Source: Mucilaginibacter celer | GTDB taxonomy: Bacteria; Bacteroidota; Bacteroidia; Sphingobacteriales; Sphingobacteriaceae | Reading direction: 5' to 3' | Length of the DNA stretch: 64,000 nucleotides | NCBI RefSeq assembly: GCF_003576455.2 | Contig: NZ_CP032869.1 | Span: forward strand, 620,001 to 684,000 | In this document: positions 1 to 8,695 of the stretch, piece after piece | Layout: every line of letters starts with the position of its first letter | Position numbering within the stretch: the first letter of the stretch is position 1 | Position numbers and translations under genes: made by a program | The notes under the pieces: model-generated | What the model was told of the DNA's origin: nothing | Seen by the model: the letters and a program-made list of their open reading frames with translations, nothing else | The model's database searches: none

Positions 1-1560
1 TATAATCAGCCTCAAAAGACATTTACAGTTATCGATGGCATTACACTCACTCCAGGTTCAGGATTCGTTTTGGTAGCCGCTAATACGGGCTTCACAATGT
101 CTTTCACTTTACTGCGGACGGGAAAGCACTTTAAGGTTATAATCGGTACTGACGGCGGCATGACCTACCAAAACGATACGCCAATAGTTTCTGCAAATGC
201 TATCGACAATAACGCACTTTTTTCAAACACACCACACGATCAAACAGATATCATCAACAAAAAATATAAAAACCTGGTCATCTTCGACCCTTGTAATAAA
301 ACCTATACAATTTACCGAAACGGGATAAAGAAAAATACACTTTGGTTCCACGGTGCCCCTTATGCCGGACTGCAAGGGGTAGTGTTTTTGATAGACAATT
401 TCAATACTGTAAAATATGATGTTACGGTTACCAGTTCATTTATAGACAACACTTATGCTATACCGGATGTATTTTCTTCTGTGGGAACTCTTATGACGGT
501 TGGAGCGCCCGCAAGCACCTTGGGGGGCTTTAAAATGGCAGAGCTAGCAAAGTTAAACGCCTCTTTAAAAACTTTGCTGAATCATGATTGCGGGAATTTT
601 TATGATGCAAAAAATAAAGTCAATACCTACCTGACAGCCAATTTTGGCGGGGACCTGCAACAATCCTATAACACCGCGATGACTACTTTTTTGACAACAA
701 TTAATCCGGCAACCACTAAACCCTATACAAATAAGGAGGCCAACACCGTCCTAAAAGAAGACTACAGGCTTACAGTTACACCTGACTCGCTGGTAAAAGA
801 GACGCTCAAGTTAATAAGTGCATTACAACTATCTCCATTTTCGTATGAATACGATGTCCCTCAACTTCAGAATGCCGACCAGCTTCAATTTAACCTGACC
901 GTAGCTCCTACGGCAAATGCGTTTTCTGGTGTAAAAACTGGTGGCCTCAATATTAACGGGCCGATAACTTTACCTATTCTCGGCGGATGGAAGTTCGACT
1001 TTAGCGCCGGGTTCTTTTATACTTCGAAGAAAAATCAAACCTATACTTTGCGGAAAAACCAGGCTGGTAGCGGTGATACCACAAAGAGCAGTATTATCAT
1101 GGAGGATAATTATAACGGCGGAACAATTGGTGTAAATGGACTGATGCACGCTTACTACCGGTTTGCCGATGGCTTTACTCCCGCGCTAAGCTTTGGGGTC
1201 GGTAAATCACTTGATTTGAATTACACAGTTTTGGGCGGAATCAGTGCATTATTCAATGTGTCAGGACAGAATAAAATCGGTCTTACCTACGGCGTCAATT
1301 ATACAAGCATCAAGGCGCCCTCAATGGCTTTTAGAAATAACGATGGTACATTTGTTCAACAGCCGGCATCTGTTACCGCTGTTACCTACGCTAATAAATT
1401 TGTTTGGGGGAAGTTTTTTAGCTTGACTTATACATTTGGCCTCACTAAAGCAACTCAACCGGCCAGCACCGCTGCAGCCGCGTCAGCATCCACTTCAGCT
1501 GCTACATCAACAACCGGTGCAGCGACATCGGCTGCTGGAGGAAAAAAATCGAAATCTTAA
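1..1560 (+). CDS. 5'-truncated hypothetical protein, probable outer-membrane/surface protein
   Basis: Reading frame 1 is open from the first base of the window, so the start lies outside; the TTG at 70 is not a credible start because the frame continues upstream through coding-like sequence. I do not recognise the family. The last third alternates glycine/aromatic and hydrophobic residues (for example GGWKFDFSAGFFYT and FFSLTYTFGL), a pattern like antiparallel beta strands of an outer-membrane barrel, and the C-terminus is a low-complexity Ala/Ser/Thr tail ending in GGKKSKS. The barrel reading is an inference. No neighbour on the same strand within 490 bases suggests an operon. Confidence 0.6.
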   Translation, partial: YNQPQKTFTVIDGITLTPGSGFVLVAANTGFTMSFTLLRTGKHFKVIIGTDGGMTYQNDTPIVSANAIDNNALFSNTPHDQTDIINKKYKNLVIFDPCNKTYTIYRNGIKKNTLWFHGAPYAGLQGVVFLIDNFNTVKYDVTVTSSFIDNTYAIPDVFSSVGTLMTVGAPASTLGGFKMAELAKLNASLKTLLNHDCGNFYDAKNKVNTYLTANFGGDLQQSYNTAMTTFLTTINPATTKPYTNKEANTVLKEDYRLTVTPDSLVKETLKLISALQLSPFSYEYDVPQLQNADQLQFNLTVAPTANAFSGVKTGGLNINGPITLPILGGWKFDFSAGFFYTSKKNQTYTLRKNQAGSGDTTKSSIIMEDNYNGGTIGVNGLMHAYYRFADGFTPALSFGVGKSLDLNYTVLGGISALFNVSGQNKIGLTYGVNYTSIKAPSMAFRNNDGTFVQQPASVTAVTYANKFVWGKFFSLTYTFGLTKATQPASTAAAASASTSAATSTTGAATSAAGGKKSKS

Positions 1561-2054
1561 ATAACCGGCTATTTGGAGGTTTTATGTCCAGGGGTTTTAA
1601 TTATTATAGAGGTTGCCGAAAATAAAACGTCTTCAGCAGTAACCTACATTGATAACCCAGCCTGGCAGATGCATATTCGAGGGACAGTCGGGGAGAAGGA
1701 GGGAACCTGTTCCCTCGATGGAATTTAGAACCGGGTAAAAAAATAGATAAACAGCCCGTTATGATACAATTGAGGTTTTACTTTACATATGGCCGTTCCA
1801 AAAGACCATCGGTTGGAAAATTTATTGGATTAAAGGCTATAGCTGACTCCCGGATCATTTGCAGGCTGGCCCCCTTTGATATTTTTTGAAAAAGAATTAG
1901 AACCGTGCTTGTTCTATGATCAGGTACTATGCTTAACGGGTTAAATCATTTTTTTAATTTATTATCTAATTTATGCTTTTTTTAAATGTCTCATTTGTAA
2001 TGGGATATGATAAAAGTTTTTATAAATTTATAACAAACCTATCACATTCAAATC
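1561..2054. other. Intergenic region, no gene recognised
   Basis: No coding region could be supported. The only structure noticed is a short perfect palindrome at 1699-1716 (GAGGGAAC-CT-GTTCCCTC) with no following T tract, so it is not a convincing terminator. The last 150 bases are AT-rich and probably carry the promoter of the next gene. Confidence 0.4.
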
Positions 2055-2639
2055 ATGGCCAAATTTTTAAAAACCAAGGAAAAGGAAATAGAGTCTGTCA
2101 AGAATATTTTTGAAACGATTGCGCTATTTATAGCAGCAGTTTGGGCAATATTAACCTTTTACATAAAGGATGCCCCGGAACTTAAAGGAACGGCATCAAC
2201 AAATAGCGAAATGACTATTGAAGCCGTTGATGCCAAGAAAGTTCATATTAATTACTTTGTAACAATTAAAAACAAGGGCAAATCTGAATTCGAGGTAGAT
2301 GGGCCCACAATGGTAAGGTTGTGGCTTATTCCAATCGACTCGGTGATCCATGAAAAACATATTGAATGGGAAAAGTATTTGAAGATGCCGTCAATAGATA
2401 CCATAAGCAGTCAGGCACTTACCAGCACATATGACCCGGATGGCGAAATAAATGAAGGTTTCGATTTTTTCACCAACGATGATCCCAACGTTGCGGTATT
2501 AGCAGCCATCGATGTGAATTTTAAGCAAAAAAGCCACTGGTACCAATTTTGGAAATGGTTCGGCAAGGAAGAAAGCAGGCCGGACTATAGTTTTTCGACG
2601 AAAATGCGCTGCATACCGGATAAAAAAGATCAAAAGTAA
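2055..2639 (+). CDS. Hypothetical single-pass membrane protein
   Basis: 194 residues starting at ATG 2055. A charged N-terminal stretch of about 15 residues is followed by one hydrophobic segment at roughly residues 18-39 (IALFIAAVWAILTFYI) and then a soluble domain of about 150 residues rich in beta-type pattern (VHINYFVTIKNKGKSEFEVD). The form is that of a protein anchored by an N-terminal helix with an extracytoplasmic or cytoplasmic beta domain. I do not recognise the family and the topology is not decided by the sequence. It stands alone, about 210 bases before the next gene. Confidence 0.6.
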   Translation: MAKFLKTKEKEIESVKNIFETIALFIAAVWAILTFYIKDAPELKGTASTNSEMTIEAVDAKKVHINYFVTIKNKGKSEFEVDGPTMVRLWLIPIDSVIHEKHIEWEKYLKMPSIDTISSQALTSTYDPDGEINEGFDFFTNDDPNVAVLAAIDVNFKQKSHWYQFWKWFGKEESRPDYSFSTKMRCIPDKKDQK

Positions 2640-2849
2640 ACCAAAATTGCATTTTTTATAACACCTGTAAAAGTTGGCAATATTATGAGACAATACGAGG
2701 GATATAAAAGCCAGAGGCTTCCTAAGTGTATAGCGCTCGCTTGAAAGTTAACCCTATAGAATCCATTTTAAATATTATATTTTTTTAGAGCTATTTGGAA
2801 TGTTTATTTATTTTAATAACTTGACATTCAGTACTTAAGTCTGTTTGTT

Positions 2850-3770
2850 ATGAAGAGAATCACTGTATTTATTATTGTCCTGCTGATGCCTTCCGGCGTA
2901 TGGGCCTGGGACGGCAGCGGCCATATGACTGCTGGGGCGATCGCCTATTATTATTTAAAAGTACATAACCCTGCCGTGCTGAGCAAAGTACTGGCGACAC
3001 TCAGGCTGCACCCCTGGTATAACCAGCAGCATTGGAAGGATACGCTCGCCCTGTTAAAGCCGGATGAACAGGATGCAGGCCTGTTTATGTTGGCATCGAC
3101 CTATCCCGATGATGCCAAGAAAATACCCCATTTCATTGATGGCGACCGCACGCATAAACTATGGCACTATATCGATTACCCCTTCGTTGCGCCGGGCTCA
3201 TCGGCGATTCCACAGCAGCCCAAAAGCCCGAACGCGCAGGAAAAACTAAATGAACTGGTCCGTGACCTGCCAGCAGCTGGCAACTCTTCAGCCAAAGCGG
3301 TAAATCTGGCCTGGCTGTTCCACCTGATCGAGGATATCCATCAGCCCTTGCATACGGCCCAGTTATTTGATGCGGATAACCCTGGCGGGGACAGTGGCGG
3401 ACTGAAAACTTTTATCAGGATCGATACGGGAAGCCCGAGGGAATTGCACGGCGTGTGGGATGAACTGGTGAAAGGCAAGGTCAAAACCTATCCGGCTAAT
3501 GCCAGCCGGCTCCTGGCCATGGATAAGTATAAGGAAAGCAACCTGCCCGAGCTCAGCGCCAACCCCAAAATAGCAGACTGGATCCTGAAAGAAAGTTTTC
3601 TGGCCGCCAAACAGTTCGCCTATCTGGACGGGACCGTCGCCGGCACACAAAGCCACCCAACGACAGTACATGTCCAGTATTTAAAGGATGCCTCGCCGCT
3701 TGGTGAAAAACGGGTGGTTTTGTCGGGGATCAGGCTTGCTAAACTTCTGGTAACAATCTATCATGGCTGA
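2850..3770 (+). CDS. Secreted S1/P1-type nuclease
   Basis: Predicted zinc-dependent, single-strand-preferring nuclease/3'-nucleotidase of the S1/P1 (zinc-dependent phospholipase C fold) family. A signal peptide of 19 residues ends ...GVWA, leaving Trp20 as the mature N-terminus; in this family that Trp supplies N-terminal zinc ligands, and WDGSGH follows directly. Other family landmarks are visible: HKLWHYIDYPF, LAWLFHLIEDIHQPLH and LHGVWDELV, supplying the His/Asp ligands of the tri-zinc site. Length (306 aa) is normal for the family. It probably acts in the periplasm or outside the cell in nucleic-acid scavenging. It appears monocistronic. Confidence 0.9.
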   Translation: MKRITVFIIVLLMPSGVWAWDGSGHMTAGAIAYYYLKVHNPAVLSKVLATLRLHPWYNQQHWKDTLALLKPDEQDAGLFMLASTYPDDAKKIPHFIDGDRTHKLWHYIDYPFVAPGSSAIPQQPKSPNAQEKLNELVRDLPAAGNSSAKAVNLAWLFHLIEDIHQPLHTAQLFDADNPGGDSGGLKTFIRIDTGSPRELHGVWDELVKGKVKTYPANASRLLAMDKYKESNLPELSANPKIADWILKESFLAAKQFAYLDGTVAGTQSHPTTVHVQYLKDASPLGEKRVVLSGIRLAKLLVTIYHG

Positions 3771-3888
3771 AATATTTCCCGGTGATGATCATATCCTCGA
3801 GAGCCGGCCAATCTTTTATTTAACAGGCGGTGTCATGGTTTGAAGGACACTGATGATCTGAAAATGCAATTCACCAATATTATCTGTA

Positions 3889-4794
3889 ATGGCGGACTTA
3901 CGGGATTATATCTATATCGAAAAAGAATTTTCAAATTGGAAAGAGTCTGTTCGGACCCGTATAAAAACAGCGAACGATACCTCCAGCAGGTCAAGGTACA
4001 GCCTGATCTTCCTGGCCCTGGTTTCCTCCGGTTTCATCATGTCCTTATTTTCCTATTTCTATTCCTGGAACAGGGACTTCGCCTTACAGTATATGAGGAA
4101 TAAGGGGGATGTCAACCTGATCAGGGACGGCATCATCAAAGAATGGATATCCACCCAGACGTACCAGCTGCCGATTGTCGGCATCAAGGTAATGGCCAGT
4201 GATATACAGGTTTTCGGGCCGCTGATATTAATGGTCGCTTCCACCTGGCTGTATTATGAGGTCAGGAGGGAGCATTTCACGGTTGGGCGCCTGTTGGGTG
4301 ATGTCTATTATACTCAGAAAAATTTGGGGGAAACCACGGATCCGAAGATCATCATTTTTTGCCAGGAGGTTTATCATAACTTGATAGGGTACACGGTTTT
4401 CAATGTCGTGCCCTATGATACCCAAATCTCGCATTTAGGCAATCCGTTGGTCTCCATGCAGGGCATCAATTCGCTCACCTGGGCACACCGCACGCGCCGT
4501 ATGGTGATCAAAGTGCTGGTCATGACCCCGCTGATTTCTTTAGGATTCATTCTGTTGACCAGGATATTGACCTTTACCATTATCGAATCCACCGTTACAG
4601 GGAAAGTACACCAGATCTCCACGATCTCCGGGATGCGCCTTTTCTTATTGGTCCTGTCATCCGTCCTGATGCTGATATCCCTTTACGTGTGTTTTATCAA
4701 CGTTCAGAAGATCTACAAATTGGATAATGCCACGAGAAAATTGCTGGACGACTTCCAGCTGTGGGCCTTCCAGGGAATCAATCCTGCGGATTGA
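3889..4794 (+). CDS. Hypothetical four-TM membrane protein
   Basis: 301 residues from ATG 3889. Four hydrophobic helices can be seen: about residues 37-60 (SLIFLALVSSGFIMSLFSYF), 105-121 (FGPLILMVASTWLYYEV), 205-228 (VLVMTPLISLGFILLTRILT) and 248-270 (LFLLVLSSVLMLISLYVCF). Between helices 2 and 3 lies a soluble loop of about 85 residues. No catalytic motif or known family was recognised. It follows the S1/P1 nuclease by 118 bases on the same strand but has no visible functional link to it. Confidence 0.6.
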   Translation: MADLRDYIYIEKEFSNWKESVRTRIKTANDTSSRSRYSLIFLALVSSGFIMSLFSYFYSWNRDFALQYMRNKGDVNLIRDGIIKEWISTQTYQLPIVGIKVMASDIQVFGPLILMVASTWLYYEVRREHFTVGRLLGDVYYTQKNLGETTDPKIIIFCQEVYHNLIGYTVFNVVPYDTQISHLGNPLVSMQGINSLTWAHRTRRMVIKVLVMTPLISLGFILLTRILTFTIIESTVTGKVHQISTISGMRLFLLVLSSVLMLISLYVCFINVQKIYKLDNATRKLLDDFQLWAFQGINPAD

Positions 4795-5342
4795 TGATAT
4801 GGGAATTTCTTTGAGCGGGTGTCCGGTGATCAGCGGGGATTTGAACAATGCTTTGTTGATGTTGTTTTAAGTGCCGCCTGGCGGAAGGAATCAGGGGGTA
4901 GGGAAGAATTTTAAAGGGTTTTGGATATGGTAGAAGAAGGATATGGAACGGTTAAGAGATTATGGGGTTGTATTTTTTTAGATGGGAAACTTTCTTTTGG
5001 GGATATTGATGATTGGATGGTAATCGGGTAGGTAGGTTTGTTGGGTGATATTTTGTGGGAGGAGGGGAAATGTTCATGATTTCATGGAAAATAAGGAAGA
5101 TACTAAGTATTTATGACGTTGCCTCCGGCGCAGGCTTTTGTTGCAAGTCTTCGCTTGCTTCGCGCGCTGCGGGCTTTTCACGACAATCCTTAACGCGGTT
5201 TAAGTAGGGAAAGCTTACGAAGTTTCAACTATCAAAATTGTTTTTCAAGGTCAACATACACGCTTCAAATGCGTGTGTGTTGACTTTTTCTGTACAAATT
5301 GTAAATGTTAAACAGAGATAATAGGGTGTAAACGTTAAGTTT
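4795..5342. other. Gene-free region with extreme G-over-C skew
   Basis: No reading frame is credible here. From about 4890 to 5075 the + strand is almost devoid of C (about six in 185 bases) while G is very frequent, with runs such as GGGGGTAGGG and GGGAGGAGGGG. It is followed at 5120-5190 by a GC-rich, low-complexity patch (tcttcgcttgcttcgcgcgc) that resembles dispersed intergenic repeats. A hairpin at 5250-5284 is listed separately. Confidence 0.5.
5250..5289. terminator. Hairpin with T tract, probable terminator
   Basis: Two 14-base arms (5250-5263 and 5271-5284) pair with one mismatch around a 7-base loop, and five Ts follow on the + strand. It lies 59 bases beyond the stop of the leftward gene ending at 5343, so it may serve that operon, although the stronger T tract is on the + strand. 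Confidence 0.6.
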
Positions 5343-6335
5343 CTATTTGTTAACCCCTAAGAAGTTGATAACCGTTTTCTGGGCCTCATCTTTTGAATTC
5401 GCGCAGGGGTGTAACTCAAAGTGTTTAACTCCGGATTGTTGTAACCAATCGCTCCAGAATAACTTCATAATTTCCACATCCGTGGGGTGCACTGTCGCAG
5501 ATCCTGCGGCCGTAAGGGAACGATCGTACATCTCCAGTATAAGAATTTCCAGGTGTTTTAACCGCTCATTATGAACAGGTTTAATATGATAGGAGGGGTT
5601 CTTCCTGAAAAACTTTTGGAGGTCTGTACCGCCGGATGCGAGAAACGCATTCCGGAAACGATTGATGGTTTGTTGGCCAAGATCAAACCCTTTTCCAAAA
5701 ATGCCAGCCTCGATATAGCCGTCTGTAGGCAGGATCAACACATTGCGAAAATGATTGACATAGACGATGTCGTTGTCCGCATCTTGAACTGGTTTTTCAT
5801 CCGCGAATACATTCTTATCGTCAATTCCCTGATCCAGGTAAGTCCAGATATCCGCGCCGACATTATCTTTAATCGCTTTGTTATAAACACGGTCAAATTC
5901 CCGGTTCATACCCGCTATATCCTGAGCAAGGGTACGCTTTGGTGGCTTATCCATCATGATATAATTAATTCTGGCCAATTGGTTAGGGAATTTGCCCGGA
6001 TCACCTAAATCAATGAGAAGCTTATCTGTGTGAACCCCGTACTGGCTGATTAAACCTTTATTGATAAAATCTACCAATAACCGGTCATGTTGGTTTTGCG
6101 ATCGTCTGTAATTTAAGATATCGGGGTGTAACTTGCCACTGATTATCTGCAACAGTTCCAGGTCATTAAGCGGCCGTTTATACAGTTTTGGATTCACACG
6201 GTTGGAGAGATCAGGGGCGAAGGTAATATTGAAATGGGTAATGGTTAACTTTCCCTCGGCTTTTGAAAAACGGACAGGACTGCCTGTTGTTGAACCGATG
6301 AGGGTCAGGAGAATTGCAATGAATAACTTATACAC
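5343..6335 (-). CDS. Secreted protein with a vWA-like pattern, partner of the PLD-fold protein
   Basis: 330 residues with an N-terminal signal sequence (MYKLFIAILLTLIGSTTGSP). The mature part begins with a strand followed by FAPDLSNR and later has NVLILPTDG; the pairing of D-x-S-x with a strand ending in TDG is the arrangement of the metal-ion-dependent adhesion site in von Willebrand A domains. That assignment is an inference and the first motif is not canonical (DxSxR instead of DxSxS). The start overlaps the end of the upstream PLD-fold gene by 8 bases, showing translational coupling, and the hairpin at 5250-5284 closes the operon. It is probably periplasmic and could contact the large extracytoplasmic or membrane part of its partner. 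Confidence 0.65.
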   Translation of the reverse strand: MYKLFIAILLTLIGSTTGSPVRFSKAEGKLTITHFNITFAPDLSNRVNPKLYKRPLNDLELLQIISGKLHPDILNYRRSQNQHDRLLVDFINKGLISQYGVHTDKLLIDLGDPGKFPNQLARINYIMMDKPPKRTLAQDIAGMNREFDRVYNKAIKDNVGADIWTYLDQGIDDKNVFADEKPVQDADNDIVYVNHFRNVLILPTDGYIEAGIFGKGFDLGQQTINRFRNAFLASGGTDLQKFFRKNPSYHIKPVHNERLKHLEILILEMYDRSLTAAGSATVHPTDVEIMKLFWSDWLQQSGVKHFELHPCANSKDEAQKTVINFLGVNK

Positions 6336-8304
6336 CGGTATTGAATTTTACGCGTTTATCAATTTTGTTAGTTTGTAATTTTTCGTTTTGCCAAGCCATG
6401 GCGGTATCATAAGCTTCTGTGGTTTTCAGGGTAGCCCTTGCTACAGCGAATTCCGCGAATAAATAGTCATTCCATCCCTCCAGAAAAACGTTGATCCGGT
6501 CTTTTAATGCATCCACAGAAATAGGCAGGTTATCGGACTGAACATGCACCGTGTAAATGGCGGCGGTCTTTTCGATGGTATTGATATCCGTTGACAAATG
6601 GTCCTTATTTCGTTTAACCTCGCGGTTCAGGGCGATCGGCAAATCTGTTAGCTCATTTTCAGCATGCGTATCGTCAGCTTTGAGTTGAATCGCCTGTTTT
6701 TCTAAATCACTGGCTTCCTGCTTGAGTTGGGAAATATCAAGCTCATAGCGTCCGGTCTCTTCGCGCAGTTGCTTGATCAGTACCTGATTGCGTTGCATGA
6801 GGATGTCCGGGTTCCGGTCTTCAAACCCTTGCATCAATTTCTTGAAAACGATCTTGAATAAAAATAAACCAAAGGCCCCGAAGACAAACACCAGGTAAAA
6901 GTTAGTGTCTGTGAAGGCCAGACCCGGATGCCATTTCTCTGTGGTGTTACCGCTGAGGTAATTTACTTCATGTACTGCTTCGGTCACTTTAAAGGCAACC
7001 GCGCCGTCCAAAACTATTATACCCAAAATAAAACAGGCGACCTGCTTCCACACTTCACGGACAAAAGCCTCAATGACGGCGAATGCAAGCGGGATAAATA
7101 CGAACAGGAATATGAACAAAGAGGCAGTTCCTCCTTTATGCAGTGCTTTTCCGAGCGCAGCGGGGTTAAATACCTGGACGGAAGCGCCCGTCATGGAGCC
7201 GGCCATTTGGGCGGCTTTGGCGTCTGCCACACTGAAAAGCAGGATGTATGCGGCTGAAGAATAAAAGACAAACAAATAGATAAGCAAGGCCAGACAAAAT
7301 ACGCTGGTCGGAATAAGTTCAAACCATTTGACCCGGGGAGTTATGAACTCCCGCTCCGCTGCTTTTATTTGTTCTTCAACAAGAACTTTGTTTTTAACCG
7401 CGGCCGGTACTTTTTCCGATCTGATGTCAGAGACATTCTTGTAAACGATGTCGATTTCTGCGGCTAAATTAGTACGGCGGGTCAGCAGTTTGGTTTTATT
7501 CAGTTCGTGTTCGCGTTCCAAATGGTCCAGGTGTTGTTGACTATTACTGTTGAGTAAATCGATCGTTCTGACGCGATGCTCTTCAATCCTGGCTACAAGT
7601 CGTTTCTTCTTGTCTTCTATTACATCAATGTCATTGATGAAAACAGAATAAACGGTGTCGAACGCTTTATAAAGAACCTGGTGATCACCCTTATTGGCTT
7701 TGCAACGCTCAAATCCCTGTTCCCGCAAAAGTTGCCGGTCGAAGCTCCCGATTTCGGCAGCAATCATCGTGTCGAGAACTTTTTCAAAATCGGTACCGAC
7801 TTTGACAGGAATTTCTACCGGAATACCTTTAGGTTTTTCGGTCTTCAATGGTATCGGGTCTCCGAGTATCCGCGTTTTGATTGCGCCGAAGTTCTCAATA
7901 AGCGAATCAATGGTTTCCTGGTGATTGGTACTGATAATGCTTTCCTGGTTATTCTTTTTAGCATTTACCGTCCAGTTATAGGAACCATGAAGGGCGAGCC
8001 GCCGGTCTATCACGCAGAACTTTTGGTTCATGATGCCGTAGCCGCTGTTCTTGATTTTTTGAACATTGGCTCCTTTTGAGGAGAGCAGGGCGAAATCGAG
8101 CTTCTCATTTTCCTGGTTGTCCGCAATGATTACCTCTATGCGTACACCTTCCCCAAGCTTTCTGAGCAGAATGTTGAATAGCTCTTCATCTGTAAACCAG
8201 GCGGTGGCAATCAGTATTTCGAATTCGGCACTAAGAAGCTCCGTCTGGATCTTAGCGTAGATTTCTTTATTGTCATTGATGACTTGTTGATCGATCACTT
8301 CCAT
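6328..8304 (-). CDS. Membrane-anchored PLD-fold protein with degenerate HKD motif and coiled coils
   Basis: 658 residues. Residues 1-145 form one phospholipase D-like domain of the PLDc_2 type: the motif reads NQKFCVIDRRLALHGSYNW (N93-x-K95-x4-D100, then GSYNW 107-111). The catalytic His of HxKx4D is Asn here, so phosphodiesterase activity is doubtful. A charged linker with coiled-coil character (about 210-320) leads to four hydrophobic helices between about 324 and 495, followed by a second coiled coil (about 505-570) and a helical tail. It is the middle gene of an operon: a Cas2-like small protein lies 25 bases upstream and a secreted protein overlaps downstream. Transcription probably starts at the palindrome-controlled promoter near 8650. 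A signalling or defence role is an inference from this layout. Confidence 0.75.
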   Translation of the reverse strand: MEVIDQQVINDNKEIYAKIQTELLSAEFEILIATAWFTDEELFNILLRKLGEGVRIEVIIADNQENEKLDFALLSSKGANVQKIKNSGYGIMNQKFCVIDRRLALHGSYNWTVNAKKNNQESIISTNHQETIDSLIENFGAIKTRILGDPIPLKTEKPKGIPVEIPVKVGTDFEKVLDTMIAAEIGSFDRQLLREQGFERCKANKGDHQVLYKAFDTVYSVFINDIDVIEDKKKRLVARIEEHRVRTIDLLNSNSQQHLDHLEREHELNKTKLLTRRTNLAAEIDIVYKNVSDIRSEKVPAAVKNKVLVEEQIKAAEREFITPRVKWFELIPTSVFCLALLIYLFVFYSSAAYILLFSVADAKAAQMAGSMTGASVQVFNPAALGKALHKGGTASLFIFLFVFIPLAFAVIEAFVREVWKQVACFILGIIVLDGAVAFKVTEAVHEVNYLSGNTTEKWHPGLAFTDTNFYLVFVFGAFGLFLFKIVFKKLMQGFEDRNPDILMQRNQVLIKQLREETGRYELDISQLKQEASDLEKQAIQLKADDTHAENELTDLPIALNREVKRNKDHLSTDINTIEKTAAIYTVHVQSDNLPISVDALKDRINVFLEGWNDYLFAEFAVARATLKTTEAYDTAMAWQNEKLQTNKIDKRVKFNTGV

Positions 8305-8329
8305 ATTGTAATAATGATAAGGTTTAGGT

Positions 8330-8608
8330 TTATTGGCCGCTCCAAGTTAAAGGATCAGCAAGCTGAGCACAAAAAATCCGTTCAAGGCCACCGTTATGCT
8401 TGCTGATGACGCCTACTACCTGATCTAATACGGCATTCGTGCTTACCGCATGGTATTTTAATAAAGTAGTATTTGGTAATTGTTGTATTACGGAAGTATT
8501 GGTACCCCGGCTGACGCCGGTGATTGTTTCTACGTAACCGAGTGATAAAAGCTCCTTTTTAATTTCGGTGTGGTTCCTTTTGATATCGTATGTAACTATG
8601 ACTTCCAT
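8330..8608 (-). CDS. Small Cas2-like/SinR-like ferredoxin-fold protein
   Basis: 92 residues. It starts MEVIVTYDIKRNHTEIKKEL: a first strand ending in YDI/YDL followed by a helix, then an amphipathic strand pattern, as in the small stand-alone proteins often annotated as SinR or Cas2-like in Bacteroidota. No cas genes or CRISPR array are in the window, so a role in spacer acquisition is not suggested. It is the first gene of the leftward operon with the PLD-fold and secreted proteins, 37 bases before its operator-controlled -7 element. The fold call is an inference from length and N-terminal pattern. Confidence 0.6.
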   Translation of the reverse strand: MEVIVTYDIKRNHTEIKKELLSLGYVETITGVSRGTNTSVIQQLPNTTLLKYHAVSTNAVLDQVVGVISKHNGGLERIFCAQLADPLTWSGQ

Positions 8609-8644
8609 CTCTTGAAATTTTGACCATTATGAGTGATTGTTAGC

Positions 8645-8690
8645 CAAAATTAAGGGAACGGCAAAGGAGTTTTTTACGGGAAACCGTAAA
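8645..8690 (-). promoter_or_regulatory. Promoter with 18-bp palindromic operator (site 1)
   Basis: On the minus strand a perfect inverted repeat TTTACGG-TTTC-CCGTAAA (8690-8673) is followed after exactly 20 nt by TAATTTTG (8652-8645), a full match to the Bacteroidota -7 element TAnnTTTG. There is no TTG at the -33 position, which the palindrome replaces; this is the layout of an activator-dependent promoter. It drives the Cas2-like/PLD/secreted-protein operon starting at 8608. Confidence 0.75.
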
Positions 8691-8695
8691 GGAAA

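Noticed and set aside
1699..1716. Palindrome GAGGGAAC-CT-GTTCCCTC as a terminator
   Set aside because: No T tract follows and it lies about 140 bases after the preceding stop; too little to call.
5120..5190. GC-rich low-complexity patch as a mobile element end
   Set aside because: No transposase, inverted ends or target duplication were seen; it looks like a dispersed intergenic repeat.
8330..8608. Cas2-like protein as evidence of a CRISPR locus
   Set aside because: No Cas1 or other cas gene and no repeat-spacer array is present in the window; small Cas2-like proteins also occur on their own.
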